Assembly (NCBI GenBank): GCA_030590945.1
Contig: JAUVBY010000012.1
Location: forward strand, 1-34,991
Reading direction: 5' to 3'
DNA length: 34,991 nucleotides
Source of the DNA: Gammaproteobacteria bacterium
Lineage (GTDB): Bacteria; Pseudomonadota; Gammaproteobacteria; Arenicellales; Poriferihabitantaceae
Shown: positions 1-8,743 of the stretch, piece by piece
Position numbering within the stretch: the stretch's first letter is position 1
Layout of the letters: every line of letters starts with the position of its first letter
Notes under the pieces: generated by a model
Told to the model about the DNA's origin: nothing
The model's input: the letters and a program-made list of their open reading frames with translations, nothing else
Database searches by the model: none
Program-made: the position numbers and the translations under genes

Positions 1-397
1 AATGAACAACGGTATGCCCCGGGCCTAATCCGGCGGCAGTTTGACAACGCCCGCCGACTATTTCAGTGATTTCGCTATCACGACGTGAAAGCCCCAGATT
101 CATCGCCTGTCCGGAGGTGCCCGAGGTGCGATGAAGACGACTAACCGTTTTATGTTCTGACGCAAGATAGCTCCCAAAGGGCGGGTACTGATCCTGGGAT
201 ATCCTTATCTGAGCTTTTTCAGATAGAGGGAGTTCTGGAAGGTCTCGCAGGTCCGATGGTGGTGTTTTTCCGTCCCAAAGTACTTTATAAAAAGCGGAAT
301 GTTGCTTAACATAGTTTTTTTGTTTCTCCCAGGCTGCCTGCTGATGGGGAAACAGTTCCGCTGCACTTAGAAATATCGCATCCCTGATAATTGTCAT
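1..397 (-). CDS. Phenylacetate-CoA ligase-like AMP-forming enzyme, N-terminal part (cut by window edge)
   Basis: This gene is missing from the ORF track because it runs off the left edge. I translated the minus strand from ATG at 397 and obtained 132 open codons; an in-frame TAA lies upstream. Residues 90-98 read RTSGTSGQA, which matches the SSGTTG-type phosphate-binding (P) loop of adenylate-forming enzymes. The run before it (YKVLWDGK...DLRDLPELPLSEKAQ, then YPPFGSYL) has the layout of the PaaK family, whose N-terminus leads into a YPFG segment about 20 residues before the P-loop. Such enzymes activate an aryl or other carboxylic acid with ATP and CoA in the cytoplasm. The substrate cannot be told from this piece. 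The Shine-Dalgarno is weak (GAGAAAT). It is the next minus-strand gene after the beta-helix gene but is separated from it by a terminator. Confidence 0.8.
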   Translation of the reverse strand, partial: MTIIRDAIFLSAAELFPHQQAAWEKQKNYVKQHSAFYKVLWDGKTPPSDLRDLPELPLSEKAQIRISQDQYPPFGSYLASEHKTVSRLHRTSGTSGQAMNLGLSRRDSEITEIVGGRCQTAAGLGPGHTVVH

Positions 398-603
398 TCG
401 GATATTTCTCAGTGATTCGTCGGAAGAGGACGGGACTTTAACACCCTGTTATGCTTGCCGCCAAGTCTCCCGGTGCTGCTAACTAATATTGGGTAGTTCT
501 GGGGACAATACCTACGCTCCCATGATGTGGGGTTTTTACTGGCATCAGAATCCAACTTTTATTAACGCCCGTCAAAGCATTGCTTAAACATACTAAATAG
601 CCG

Positions 604-643
604 CAAAAAACATAAAAATGAGACCCACACAAGGCGGGCCTCT
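604..643 (-). terminator. Rho-independent terminator after the beta-helix gene
   Basis: Read on the minus strand, GAGGCCC and GGGTCTC form a 7-bp stem with one G-U pair around an 8- to 9-nt loop, followed by a T-rich tract (ATTTTTATGTTTTTT). It lies about 25 nt past the stop codon of the 669-2558 gene. The rest of the 398-668 gap shows nothing else I can name. Confidence 0.75.
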
Positions 644-668
644 AGTTCGATTGCTCTGAGCCTACAAG

Positions 669-2558
669 CTATTTCTTCTTCACTCCGCAGCTTGATTGAG
701 CAGCCTCAGACACGATCGCATCTTTCTCCCAGTCGCTAATCAGACCTAGCGCGACGAAGGCTTCCGACGCCCTGGCCGTACAGGAAGTGTACTTGCCGTG
801 ATTGCGCCACTTTTCAGTGGAACCCTGTAGCCCTTCGCATGGGCACAACTGCTCGATGGAGCAACCGGTAGCCGGGCTGACCAATATACCCAGTGGGGTG
901 CTGGCACAGATATCCGAGCTGTCCATTACTCCGTCATTATCGTCATCTGAATCACAGGCATCACCCTGACCATCGCCATCAAAATCGGTCTGATCCAGGT
1001 TGGCTACAAGCGGACAGTTATCAGCGCCAGAACACATTGACGGGCCATTACTCGGTGCACTGGAATCACATATTTGGTCGTGGTCACTATCTACTTGAGA
1101 ATCAGAACAGCCGTTGCGATCGGCCAATTCACCAAATACTGTACCGGGACAAAGCTCATGATCATCCGCCACACCATCGCCATCAGTATCATCTGGCAAT
1201 ATTATGGCGTAGGTTGAAAAATGTACTACAGGGGCAGTACAAGTAGCTATGATGGTGCTGCTATAAGATCCAGTACTTATTTCACACTCAGCCCCAGGAA
1301 CTTCTACAAAAGCGTCATCAGAATTAATTACACCATCAGAATTAGTATCTTCGTGGCGGTAGATACTTATTAAACTGCGCTCAGCTGAACTAAGATCAGT
1401 AACATCAATAATTAATGTAATCAATGCAGCCGGATCGAAAGTTGTACCATCAGGGCCAAAATCATAAATAGCCAGGGCTGTTGCAGTACTAGCTGACGGC
1501 CCTACGACTACGTCAGGCTCTGTTACCGCTACCAGATCAACTGTAATAGTAGTATCAAAACCAACAGAGTTTGCTGCAACATCAATCACAACGCCACCAT
1601 CATCAGTTGCAACGGTGCCACCAGTACTGGCAGTAACAATACCCGATGCATCTGATGTGTTATTTAGCCATCCATCTAGAGTAACCCACGGTACAGGGTC
1701 AGCGCTAGCCCGCCCAAAAATAAGTGTGTATGCTGAATCACAAATACCGTCTAGATTGTTATCACTACAGCCTTCGGCAACAGTATCAAAAACATCATAG
1801 TGGTTAGCATGATATAAACTGCTACCATTTCCACGTATATGATTGAGCGGAGCAATTGAAATATTGTTACCAAAGAAATTATTATTAAACACATCACTAT
1901 TTTCTGAAAATTGGCCATCATTTACACCGTAAATGAAATTAGAAATTGTATTTTCTGAAACGATATTTTCTCTGGATGCTGCACCAGATGTTCCAATAGT
2001 TATACCGTTACCATTGGGATAGTTGGTTGAGACTATATTACCTGTCACCTGGTTTTTACTTGATCCATTATTTATTTCTATTCCATTCTGTCCGCTGATA
2101 ATATTGTTAGAAATAATATTATCATCAGCTCCATTTCCGGCAACTATACCTTTCCATGTACCAGAAATTGTAACATTAGATATTGTATTGTTATCTCCTC
2201 CTCCAGAATTTCCATTAATGTAGATCCCAAAACCGGTATCAGGTTGGCTACTAACAATACGTAAATCCTTAAAGGTAATGTTACTGCCCAGTATTTGTAT
2301 CTGTCCTCCGGTTGGACCAAGTTTAACTTCGTATCCTGCACCATCTAGTGTCATCCCAGAGGCACCGCTTGTTAAAAAAATATCTCCTTCATAATCTGCT
2401 GTCAGCCTGCAGGTAAGATTAGGCCCATCCCAGCTTCCATTAATAGAGCCACAATCAGCTTCATTAGCACCAAAAAAAACAATAGCTGATACAGTGGAAC
2501 TGTATGCCGCAGCCAGCATGAGTGATACACCCAAAAATAAAGTTTTATGAAATTTCAC
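669..2558 (-). CDS. Secreted right-handed beta-helix protein with TSP3-type Asp-rich repeats
   Basis: The N-terminus has a basic KFHK and a hydrophobic stretch ending in a signal-peptidase-like site (STVSA), so the product should be exported. Residues about 60-240 contain repeated Asn/Ile/Gly-rich turns (NNTISNVTIS, NIISNNIISGQNG) typical of NosD/pectate-lyase-type parallel beta-helices. A middle domain resembles a beta-sandwich. Residues about 460-570 hold calcium-binding Asp-rich repeats (DTDGDGVADD, DFDGDGQGDACDSDDDNDG) of the thrombospondin type 3 kind. The Cys-containing C-terminal 60 residues are unassigned. I prefer GTG at 2558 over ATG at 2567, because AGGGAG abuts the ATG but sits 9 nt before the GTG. 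The 5' half is visibly more AT-rich than its neighbours, which suggests transfer. The likely role is a surface or extracellular polysaccharide- or calcium-binding protein; no catalytic activity can be assigned. Confidence 0.8.
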   Translation of the reverse strand: MKFHKTLFLGVSLMLAAAYSSTVSAIVFFGANEADCGSINGSWDGPNLTCRLTADYEGDIFLTSGASGMTLDGAGYEVKLGPTGGQIQILGSNITFKDLRIVSSQPDTGFGIYINGNSGGGDNNTISNVTISGTWKGIVAGNGADDNIISNNIISGQNGIEINNGSSKNQVTGNIVSTNYPNGNGITIGTSGAASRENIVSENTISNFIYGVNDGQFSENSDVFNNNFFGNNISIAPLNHIRGNGSSLYHANHYDVFDTVAEGCSDNNLDGICDSAYTLIFGRASADPVPWVTLDGWLNNTSDASGIVTASTGGTVATDDGGVVIDVAANSVGFDTTITVDLVAVTEPDVVVGPSASTATALAIYDFGPDGTTFDPAALITLIIDVTDLSSAERSLISIYRHEDTNSDGVINSDDAFVEVPGAECEISTGSYSSTIIATCTAPVVHFSTYAIILPDDTDGDGVADDHELCPGTVFGELADRNGCSDSQVDSDHDQICDSSAPSNGPSMCSGADNCPLVANLDQTDFDGDGQGDACDSDDDNDGVMDSSDICASTPLGILVSPATGCSIEQLCPCEGLQGSTEKWRNHGKYTSCTARASEAFVALGLISDWEKDAIVSEAAQSSCGVKKK

Positions 2559-2567
2559 TTCGTCCAT

Positions 2568-2916
2568 CTCCCTAAGAGTTATTGTTACATCAAGTAACGA
2601 TTTTTATTAAAAATAATTCCGTATACCGTTAAAAACAGGTTTTAACTTTCCTTTTCATTGAAAAGCTCTTAATTTATTAATGTTATACGAGCACAGCAAG
2701 CATAAACGCATTCGTTTTCGAGTTCAAGGGGTATCGATTTGCGGAATGCTGGCCTTTTATTTCAAGGTCAAGTACATGGGTCGCTCAACGTCCGCAACCC
2801 AAAGCGAGCCTTGTCGGTTGAGAGTTGAGCGGCTGAAATCAACGGCGGTTTCAACCGGTGGATGATGTCGAAACCTATCCCTGAGACGTCATATCAATAC
2901 CAATTAAACGACTTCG
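2568..2916. other. Intergenic region between livF and the beta-helix gene
   Basis: This is a 349-nt gap. The first 90 nt are AT-rich and should carry the promoter of the minus-strand beta-helix gene; a small GTTAC-atcaa-GTAAC palindrome lies at about 2583-2597. A 61-codon plus-strand ORF (2680-2865) has no ribosome-binding site and no recognisable motif, so I do not call it. I find no clear terminator after livF. Confidence 0.5.
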
Positions 2917-3606
2917 CTAAACCTCCAGATGGCGGTTTGTAACATCGTAAGTTAAGGCCTCAAACGATCCTTCCCATACCGAGCTGCCTTTTTCCAGGAT
3001 CACCGCGCGATCCGCCACGGTGGCGAGTTCTTTCAGTGATTTATCCACGACCAGGATGGCCATGCCGCTTTCGTTTTTCAATTGTGAGATCGCGGCCCAT
3101 ATTTCCTGTCGAATCACTGGCGCCAGCCCCTCGGTTGCTTCGTCTAGAAGTAAAAGCCGGGGGTTGGTCATCAGCGCGCGGCCTATGGCCAGCATTTGTT
3201 GCTCCCCCCCTGATAAAGAGGCGGCCAGTTGATCACGCCGTTCTTTTAACTGGGGGAATAATTGCACGACTCTCTGAAAATCCCACTCGCCTTTGCGAGC
3301 GGCAGCGGTCAAATTTTCCATCACGCTCAGGTTCGAAAAACAACGCCGGCCCTCAGGCACCAGGCCCAGGCCCAGGCGCGCAGCTCGATGCGAAGCGAAG
3401 TTACCCAGATCCGTACCATCAAAGTAAATTCTCCCGTCATGATGATGCAGTATGCGACATATCGCCTTGATGGTAGTGCTCTTACCCATGCCATTGCGAC
3501 CCAGCAGCGCAACGACTTCCCCTTCGGCCACTTCCAGGCTAACGCCAAACAATGCCTGCGCTGAGTCGTAAAATGCGGTGACCTCTTCCAGCATCAGAAG
3601 ACTCAT
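2917..3606 (-). CDS. livF: Branched-chain amino acid-type ABC transporter ATPase LivF
   Basis: This 229-residue cytoplasmic ATPase is one of the two nucleotide-binding subunits of a HAAT (Liv-type) importer. It shows Walker A GRNGMGKST (about 36-44), the signature LSGGEQQ (about 130-136), Walker B LLLLDEATEGL and a VDKS segment in place of the usual VEQN before the D-loop/H-loop region. The VPEGRRCF motif after the Q-loop region is characteristic of LivF rather than LivG. Its ATG overlaps the LivG stop as ATGA, so translation is coupled. It is the last gene of the five-gene importer operon. The length is normal for the family (about 230-240). Confidence 0.93.
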   Translation of the reverse strand: MSLLMLEEVTAFYDSAQALFGVSLEVAEGEVVALLGRNGMGKSTTIKAICRILHHHDGRIYFDGTDLGNFASHRAARLGLGLVPEGRRCFSNLSVMENLTAAARKGEWDFQRVVQLFPQLKERRDQLAASLSGGEQQMLAIGRALMTNPRLLLLDEATEGLAPVIRQEIWAAISQLKNESGMAILVVDKSLKELATVADRAVILEKGSSVWEGSFEALTYDVTNRHLEV

Positions 3607-4358
3607 GTCTCTTCCTCCTCGCCAAGATACGCATGACGCACCTCGCGGTCCGCGCGAATCTCGTCGGCTGTGCCGGTAATAATGAGCTCTCCATAAACCA
3701 GTACACTGATTCGGTCGGCCAGTGAAAAAACCGCATCCATGTCATGCTCCACCAGCAGGATAGGGGCCTGTGCTCTGAGATTATCAAGAAAACGCGTCAG
3801 GCCTTTGGAGCTGCTAGTACCCAACCCCGCCATGGGCTCATCCATCAAAAATGCTTTCGGGCGCAGTGTCAATGCCACCGCTACTTCCAGCTCTCTGCGC
3901 TGCCCGTGCGAAATTTCAGCGGTGATTTTTGCCGCCGAATCCTCAAGCCCAACGCGCTCGAGGGCTTCATACGCGATTCCAAGCAATTCCTTATCCTTCA
4001 GAGCGGGCTTTAAAAAACGGAACACGTCCCCTCTTGCGCCCAATGCTCCTAACACCACATTCTGCAACACCGTATATTCCATTGCCAGTGCAGAAACCTG
4101 GAAGGTGCGCGCCAGGCCCATGCGCGCTCGCTGGGCGGTACGGACATTTGTCACATCCTGCCCCAAAAAAAACACCTGACCACTATCCGGTGTCATCCCG
4201 CCCGCAATTTGTTTAATCAGGGTGGATTTGCCCGCACCATTTGGCCCGATCAAGGCATGAATTTCACCTTCACGTAAATCAAAACTTACGTCCTTATTGG
4301 CCACCAGTGCGCCAAACGATTTACACAGTTTTTTGACTTCCAGAACCGGCTCAGTCAT
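3603..4358 (-). CDS. livG: Branched-chain amino acid-type ABC transporter ATPase LivG
   Basis: This is the second ATPase of the Liv-type importer. Walker A is GPNGAGKST, the signature is SHGQRRELE (a common LivG variant of LSGGQ), and Walker B is AFLMDEPMAGL, followed by a switch histidine in LLVEHDMD. I trimmed the ORF to the ATG at 4358 (MTEPVLEV), the usual N-terminus. The longer start adds ten atypical residues and would extend further into livM. The chosen start overlaps the livM stop by 8 nt. The resulting 251 residues match the family length. Together with LivF it powers the LivHM channel. Confidence 0.93.
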   Translation of the reverse strand: MTEPVLEVKKLCKSFGALVANKDVSFDLREGEIHALIGPNGAGKSTLIKQIAGGMTPDSGQVFFLGQDVTNVRTAQRARMGLARTFQVSALAMEYTVLQNVVLGALGARGDVFRFLKPALKDKELLGIAYEALERVGLEDSAAKITAEISHGQRRELEVAVALTLRPKAFLMDEPMAGLGTSSSKGLTRFLDNLRAQAPILLVEHDMDAVFSLADRISVLVYGELIITGTADEIRADREVRHAYLGEEEET

Positions 4359-5334
4359 GCGCCACTTCCCGACCTGCCAGGAGGCCAATCAGCCCCCCGC
4401 GGGCAAATAAAACCACCAGCAGCAACAAAAGGCCCAGGTATATGTGCCAATAATCGGATAAATCTCCCAGCACGTACTCCAGAAATACGAACAGTGCCGC
4501 GCCGGCAACCGGCCCATATAAACGCGCTACCCCGCCCAGAATAATAAACACCATAATCTCGCCACTGGTCTGCCAGGTAAACATCGACGGGCTGACAAAA
4601 CGATTCAAATCGGCGAACAATGCGCCGGCGAGGCCGGTAATCGCACCGGATATAATAAAGGCCACCAGGCGCAGCCGAAAGGTGTCGATGCCCACGGTCA
4701 AAACGCGCTCGGTATTTTGTCGAGCCCCGTTAAGAGCGAGCCCAAACGCCGATTTAGCCAGGCGCGCGCTGAAGTACAAAACCACCCCTAAGATGGCATA
4801 ACAGATAATCAAAAATTGAATCGGATCGAGCGTATTCATCCCTGGAAAGTGATTACGCGTATAAATCAATAGACCGTCCTCTCCCCCGTACGCCGGCCAG
4901 CTAATCGTAAAATAAAAGAACATCTGCCCGAATGCCAGGGTAATCATGATGAAATACACCCCGGAGGTTCTAAGCGATAGAGCGCCGACTAAAAGAGCTG
5001 CCAGGGCACTGCTAATGATGGCCACCAGCCAGATGACTGGCATGGACTTGGTGCCTTCAATCAAAAAAGGGATTTCCATAATTGGGCTGTAGCTTTGGGC
5101 ATGGCTGGCAAGAATACCCATTGCATACCCGCCGACCCCGAAAAATACGGCGTGCCCGAAGCTGACCAGGCCACCCAGTCCTAAGGCGATATTCAGCCCC
5201 ACCCCGGCTAATGCAAAAATGGCGACTTTGGTTAAAAGCGTGAGGATAAACGGCTCATCCGCCCACCACGCCCACAGCGGCATAACCACCAGTAGCAGCG
5301 TAATGAGGGCGTTTATTACTTTTTCACGTTGCAC
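4351..5334 (-). CDS. livM: Branched-chain amino acid-type ABC transporter permease LivM
   Basis: This polytopic inner-membrane permease has many hydrophobic segments. It carries the family motif GLNIALGLGGLVSFGHAVFFGVGGYAMG near residues 50-80 and a C-terminal GGVARLYGPVAGAALFVFLE region corresponding to the cytoplasmic coupling loop. It pairs with LivH to form the translocation path. The ORF track start is TTG at 5346. GTG at 5334 is more likely because TGGGGA lies 4-5 nt upstream, and this leaves an 11-nt overlap with livH. The length is about 327 residues, slightly below E. coli LivM (which has an N-terminal extension) but normal for most HAAT permeases. Confidence 0.9.
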   Translation of the reverse strand: MQREKVINALITLLLVVMPLWAWWADEPFILTLLTKVAIFALAGVGLNIALGLGGLVSFGHAVFFGVGGYAMGILASHAQSYSPIMEIPFLIEGTKSMPVIWLVAIISSALAALLVGALSLRTSGVYFIMITLAFGQMFFYFTISWPAYGGEDGLLIYTRNHFPGMNTLDPIQFLIICYAILGVVLYFSARLAKSAFGLALNGARQNTERVLTVGIDTFRLRLVAFIISGAITGLAGALFADLNRFVSPSMFTWQTSGEIMVFIILGGVARLYGPVAGAALFVFLEYVLGDLSDYWHIYLGLLLLLVVLFARGGLIGLLAGREVAHD

Positions 5335-6250
5335 TGGTATCCCCAAAAAGACCGGTGGGTTTAATCAGCAGCACTGCCGCCATCAAGATATAAATCGACA
5401 TCGAGGCCAGGGATGAACCGATGGTGGTCGCCGTAGATTGATCCATGAAAGCACTGAAAAATTCGGGCAGTAAAAACCGACCCAGCGTATCCGTCATGCC
5501 CACCAGGATCGCGCCAATAAAGGCCCCTTTGATGGATCCGATTCCACCAATCACGATCACCACAAAGGCCAGAATCAGTACCGGCTCGCCCATGCCAACC
5601 TGCACTGACTGGATCGCACCAACTAATGCGCCCGCTACCCCGGCAAGTGCGGCGCCCAATGCGAAAACCAGGGTATACAGTTTGGAGATATCAACCCCGA
5701 GGGCGGCAATAATTTCCCGGTCATTTTCACCCGCGCGTATACGAACGCCGATGCGGGTGCGCGAAATCATATAAAACAGGCCGATCGCCACCGTAAAGCC
5801 CGCCACGATGATCGCCAGTCGATACACGGGATACTCGATTCCACCGGGCAAAGTAATGGGTCCCGATAACATTTTGGGCACATCCAGATACAGCGGAAAG
5901 GAACCAAACAGCCAGCGCGTGCCTTCTGAGAATATCAGGATCAGGGCGAAGGTTGCCAACACCTGGTCCAGATGATCACGCTTGTACAGCCGCCGAATTA
6001 CAATCCATTCGACCAATGCGCCCACCGCAGCAGCCGCCACAATACTAGCCAATAGGGCCAAAATAAAGGAACCTGTTGCATTGGCTACCGTCGCCGCTGC
6101 AAAGCCCCCAATCATATAAAACGAGCCGTGCGCGAGATTGATCAGCCCCATCACGCCGAATATCAGGGTGAGTCCCGCCGCCATCAAGAACAGCATTACC
6201 CCGAACTGGAGCCCATTGAGCAATTGCTCTATCAGTAGAATTGCTGACAC
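5324..6250 (-). CDS. livH: Branched-chain amino acid-type ABC transporter permease LivH
   Basis: This 308-residue integral membrane permease of the HAAT family begins with MSAILLIEQLLNGLQFGVML and contains the hallmark MGLINLAHGSFYMIGGF segment. The coupling-loop motif FVVIVIGGIGSIKGAFIGAI lies near residue 235. Translation appears to start at GTG (6250); no in-frame ATG occurs before the conserved N-terminus. It lies 91 nt downstream of the binding-protein gene and overlaps livM. The substrate cannot be deduced: Liv-type permeases also serve urea, aromatic acids and amides. Confidence 0.92.
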   Translation of the reverse strand: MSAILLIEQLLNGLQFGVMLFLMAAGLTLIFGVMGLINLAHGSFYMIGGFAAATVANATGSFILALLASIVAAAAVGALVEWIVIRRLYKRDHLDQVLATFALILIFSEGTRWLFGSFPLYLDVPKMLSGPITLPGGIEYPVYRLAIIVAGFTVAIGLFYMISRTRIGVRIRAGENDREIIAALGVDISKLYTLVFALGAALAGVAGALVGAIQSVQVGMGEPVLILAFVVIVIGGIGSIKGAFIGAILVGMTDTLGRFLLPEFFSAFMDQSTATTIGSSLASMSIYILMAAVLLIKPTGLFGDTSAT

Positions 6251-6341
6251 GTTAGCTATACCACCAATAGTATGGCCCGGGGCATTGCATAAAATATCCG
6301 GGTTAAAAGTACGTTAACCGCTCGCACTCAAGCCGAATACG

Positions 6342-7499
6342 CTACATAGAGCATTGATCAATGTAGGCATTCGAGTGATCCTTGAGGCTCGTGCCAATCA
6401 GCTTGTTGGTATACACGTCACCTTCTTTGATGACCTCACGCACGTAAAGATCCTGGATCGGATGATGGTTAGAGCTAAACGCAAATTTACCGCGTACCGA
6501 ATCAAAATCTGCGGCTTCCAGGGCAGATCTAAACGCATCCGCGTCTGTGACGTCCGCTTTGGCCATCGCGCTGAGTATCAGGTTTGCGGTGTCGTAACCC
6601 TGGGATGCATAAAGCGAAGGCAACCGCCCGTACTCTTCCTGAAACGCTTTTACGAAAGTGGCATTCGCAGGATTATCGATGTCTTTATTCCACTGTGTCG
6701 TATTCTTAACCCCCATCGCCGCCTCGCCCACAGCCTGCAATATTCCCTGGTCAAAACTAAACGCCGGGCCAATTAAAGGAATATCGACACCACTGCCTGC
6801 ATATTGCTTGAGAAACGAGATGCCCATACCACCCGGCAAAAAGAAGAATACGCTATCGGCACCCGATGCACGAATTTGCGCAATTTCAGCCGCATAGTCT
6901 TTTTGGCCAAGCTTGGTATACAGCTCACCCGCCGCAGTGCCTTTGTAATAACGCTTGTACCCGGCAAGCATATCTTTACCCGCCGGATAATTCGGCGCCA
7001 TCATAAAGCTGTTGCTAAAGCCTGCGTCATTCGCGTAGGAACCGGCCGCTTCCGACAGGTTATCGTTCTGCCAGGAAACGTTAAAATAGTTTTTATGGCA
7101 ACCTTTGCCTGCCAGCGCAGACGGCCCGGCGTTGGGCGAAAGATAAAATTTACCCTGTGCGGTTGCGGAAGGCACCACTGCCATCGCAAGGTTGGACCAG
7201 ATAATGCCGGTCAATACATCCACTTTATCCGACTGGATCATTTTGTCCGCCAGTTGTACGGCAATATCCGGTTTACGCTGATCATCTTCGATCACCACTT
7301 CAATATTGTCATTGCCTGATAATTTAATCGCCAGCATGAAGCCATCCCGCACCCCGATCCCCAGGCCCGCGCCACCACCGGATAAGGTTGTGATCATGCC
7401 TACCTTGACTTTACCCGCGGCTAGCACGGCAGTAGACAGGGCGGCACTGAGTATCACGCCTGAGAGCAATATTGAACTGAATTTAATTTTCTTACGCAT
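6342..7499 (-). CDS. Periplasmic substrate-binding protein of the Liv-type ABC importer
   Basis: This 385-residue protein has a clear Sec signal peptide (MRKKIKFSS...STAVLAAG). The mature part starts KVKVGMITTLSGGGAGLG, the usual opening of Peripla_BP_6 (LivK-like) receptors. Further family features are the YDTANLI segment, the conserved GVKNTTQWN region and a C-terminal HHPIQDLYVREV stretch shared by many non-LIV members of the group. A strong ribosome-binding site (GGAGGAGG, about 7 nt from ATG) indicates high expression, as usual for binding proteins. It is the first gene of the importer operon. The ligand is unknown. Family variety includes branched-chain amino acids, aromatic acids and amides, so I avoid the name livK. 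Confidence 0.9.
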   Translation of the reverse strand: MRKKIKFSSILLSGVILSAALSTAVLAAGKVKVGMITTLSGGGAGLGIGVRDGFMLAIKLSGNDNIEVVIEDDQRKPDIAVQLADKMIQSDKVDVLTGIIWSNLAMAVVPSATAQGKFYLSPNAGPSALAGKGCHKNYFNVSWQNDNLSEAAGSYANDAGFSNSFMMAPNYPAGKDMLAGYKRYYKGTAAGELYTKLGQKDYAAEIAQIRASGADSVFFFLPGGMGISFLKQYAGSGVDIPLIGPAFSFDQGILQAVGEAAMGVKNTTQWNKDIDNPANATFVKAFQEEYGRLPSLYASQGYDTANLILSAMAKADVTDADAFRSALEAADFDSVRGKFAFSSNHHPIQDLYVREVIKEGDVYTNKLIGTSLKDHSNAYIDQCSM

Positions 7500-7700
7500 G
7501 GTGTTTCCTCCTCCGGGAACGTTTTAACTAGAAGGCCGTTTAGATTTTTGTGTACGTCGCCCGTAAACCCGGTACTAACACCGGTTTATCGAGTATGACG
7601 TGAATCGTTTAAACAGACCGAAATATACAGACCACTGAGTGTACCGCATTCGCCGACTGGCGACATAAAAAGACGAAAATTGTGCGCTGCCCGTAAGCAG

Positions 7701-8525
7701 CTATATTTTATAATTTAACAACATTTGTGTCATCCGTGAGTTGCGTTCTTTTAAGCCATCGCACACATTGAAATGATGTTTTCCGGCCTCGATTTCAAGG
7801 CTGATATTTGTGCCGTGTTCTTTCCAGGCCTGATGTAGCGACCTGCTTTGATGAATAAATTCAGGGCGCTCATCACCCCCTACCCAGCAGGTGATTTTTG
7901 CACCCGCCAGCGACTGGCAAAGGCAGGTGCTTTCAGCCCTGGCCTCTGTTTCGGTAAGCTGAAGGGTCTGGTTCAATTTTGTTTTGCGCAGATTTCGAAG
8001 ATCGTGAACACCGCTTATTGACATCGTGTTCTGAATGCGCGCTTGCGTTTCTGCGCTTAGCGCGCTGTCCTGACAAAGCATCCGGCTAACCAGATGCCCT
8101 CCCGCAGAATGTCCGGCAAGGCAGATAGGGCCGCTGATTTTTGTGGCGGCAAACTCTATGGAGCGCACTATCTGTCGGGTAATTTCACTGATACGCGCGT
8201 CAGGCGCCAGTGTATACGAGGGCATGGCCACCGCCCAGCCGTTATCCAGCGGGCCGCGAGCCAAATCCGAGAAGAAGGAACGGTCCAGCCTGAGCCAGTA
8301 GCCGCCGTGAACAAAAATTACCAGGCCTTTTGCCTTACTCCCGCCCTCATTTTCAGGGAAAAACAAATCGATCTTTTCGCGTTCTGATATCCCGTAAGCC
8401 AGATTGAGTTCAGCTTTAACACCGCTATCACGAAATACCTGCGCGCGCGCAGGCCAGGCATCAAAATAAGCCAATGCCCCGGGTACGTGCCCCACATTGT
8501 CATAGGCGTCATCCCAGTCTGTCAT
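7701..8525 (-). CDS. Alpha/beta hydrolase, kynurenine formamidase-like
   Basis: The 274-residue protein shows the alpha/beta-hydrolase elements of the arylformamidase/esterase branch. These are an oxyanion-hole motif FVHGGYWLRLD (about 91-101), the nucleophile GHSAGG (about 157-162), a probable acid Asp in VGGDERPEF and the catalytic His in GKHHFNV near the C-terminus. HGGYW is characteristic of the AFMID/KynB-like family that hydrolyses N-formylkynurenine, but relatives act on other amides and esters. It starts 15 nt after the small CDGSH-like gene and precedes the importer operon by about 200 nt. An amide or ester taken up by that importer is a plausible substrate, but this is inference. 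The ribosome-binding site is weak. Confidence 0.82.
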   Translation of the reverse strand: MTDWDDAYDNVGHVPGALAYFDAWPARAQVFRDSGVKAELNLAYGISEREKIDLFFPENEGGSKAKGLVIFVHGGYWLRLDRSFFSDLARGPLDNGWAVAMPSYTLAPDARISEITRQIVRSIEFAATKISGPICLAGHSAGGHLVSRMLCQDSALSAETQARIQNTMSISGVHDLRNLRKTKLNQTLQLTETEARAESTCLCQSLAGAKITCWVGGDERPEFIHQSRSLHQAWKEHGTNISLEIEAGKHHFNVCDGLKERNSRMTQMLLNYKI

Positions 8526-8540
8526 ACAGATATTGTCTTG

Positions 8541-8732
8541 CTAGAAGAGCGGAAGACGATTATCACCAGGCGTCTTTAAATCCGGCTGACCACAGCGGCA
8601 CAACGCCATCACTGCTTTCGTGGTCTCAACTTCGCCACGGATGTTCGTCATGCGCCCTAATTTGTGAACAATATAGGGTCCATTTTCTTTGCAAACAATT
8701 TCTAGTTTTTTAGTTTTTACGTCATTCGACAT
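8541..8732 (-). CDS. Small CDGSH-type iron-sulfur protein with a degenerate cluster motif
   Basis: The ORF is trimmed to the ATG at 8732 (MSNDVKTKKLEI), which has AGGAG 8 nt upstream overlapping the end of the MBL gene. The 63-residue product has the CDGSH layout: NGPYIVHKLGRM, then VMALCRCGQ. Normal members continue as CxCxx(S/T)xxxPxCDGxH, binding a [2Fe-2S] cluster by three Cys and one His. Here the motif reads CRCGQPDLKTPGDNRLPLF and stops, so the third Cys and the His are both missing although an Asp aligns. It therefore probably cannot hold the usual cluster. It may be a recent decay product or a divergent variant. The tight spacing on both sides suggests it is still translated within the operon. 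Confidence 0.7.
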   Translation of the reverse strand: MSNDVKTKKLEIVCKENGPYIVHKLGRMTNIRGEVETTKAVMALCRCGQPDLKTPGDNRLPLF

Positions 8733-8743
8733 AGCGTGAACTC

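Noticed and set aside
2680-2865. 61-codon plus-strand ORF in the livF upstream gap
   Set aside because: No ribosome-binding site or recognisable similarity; likely chance.
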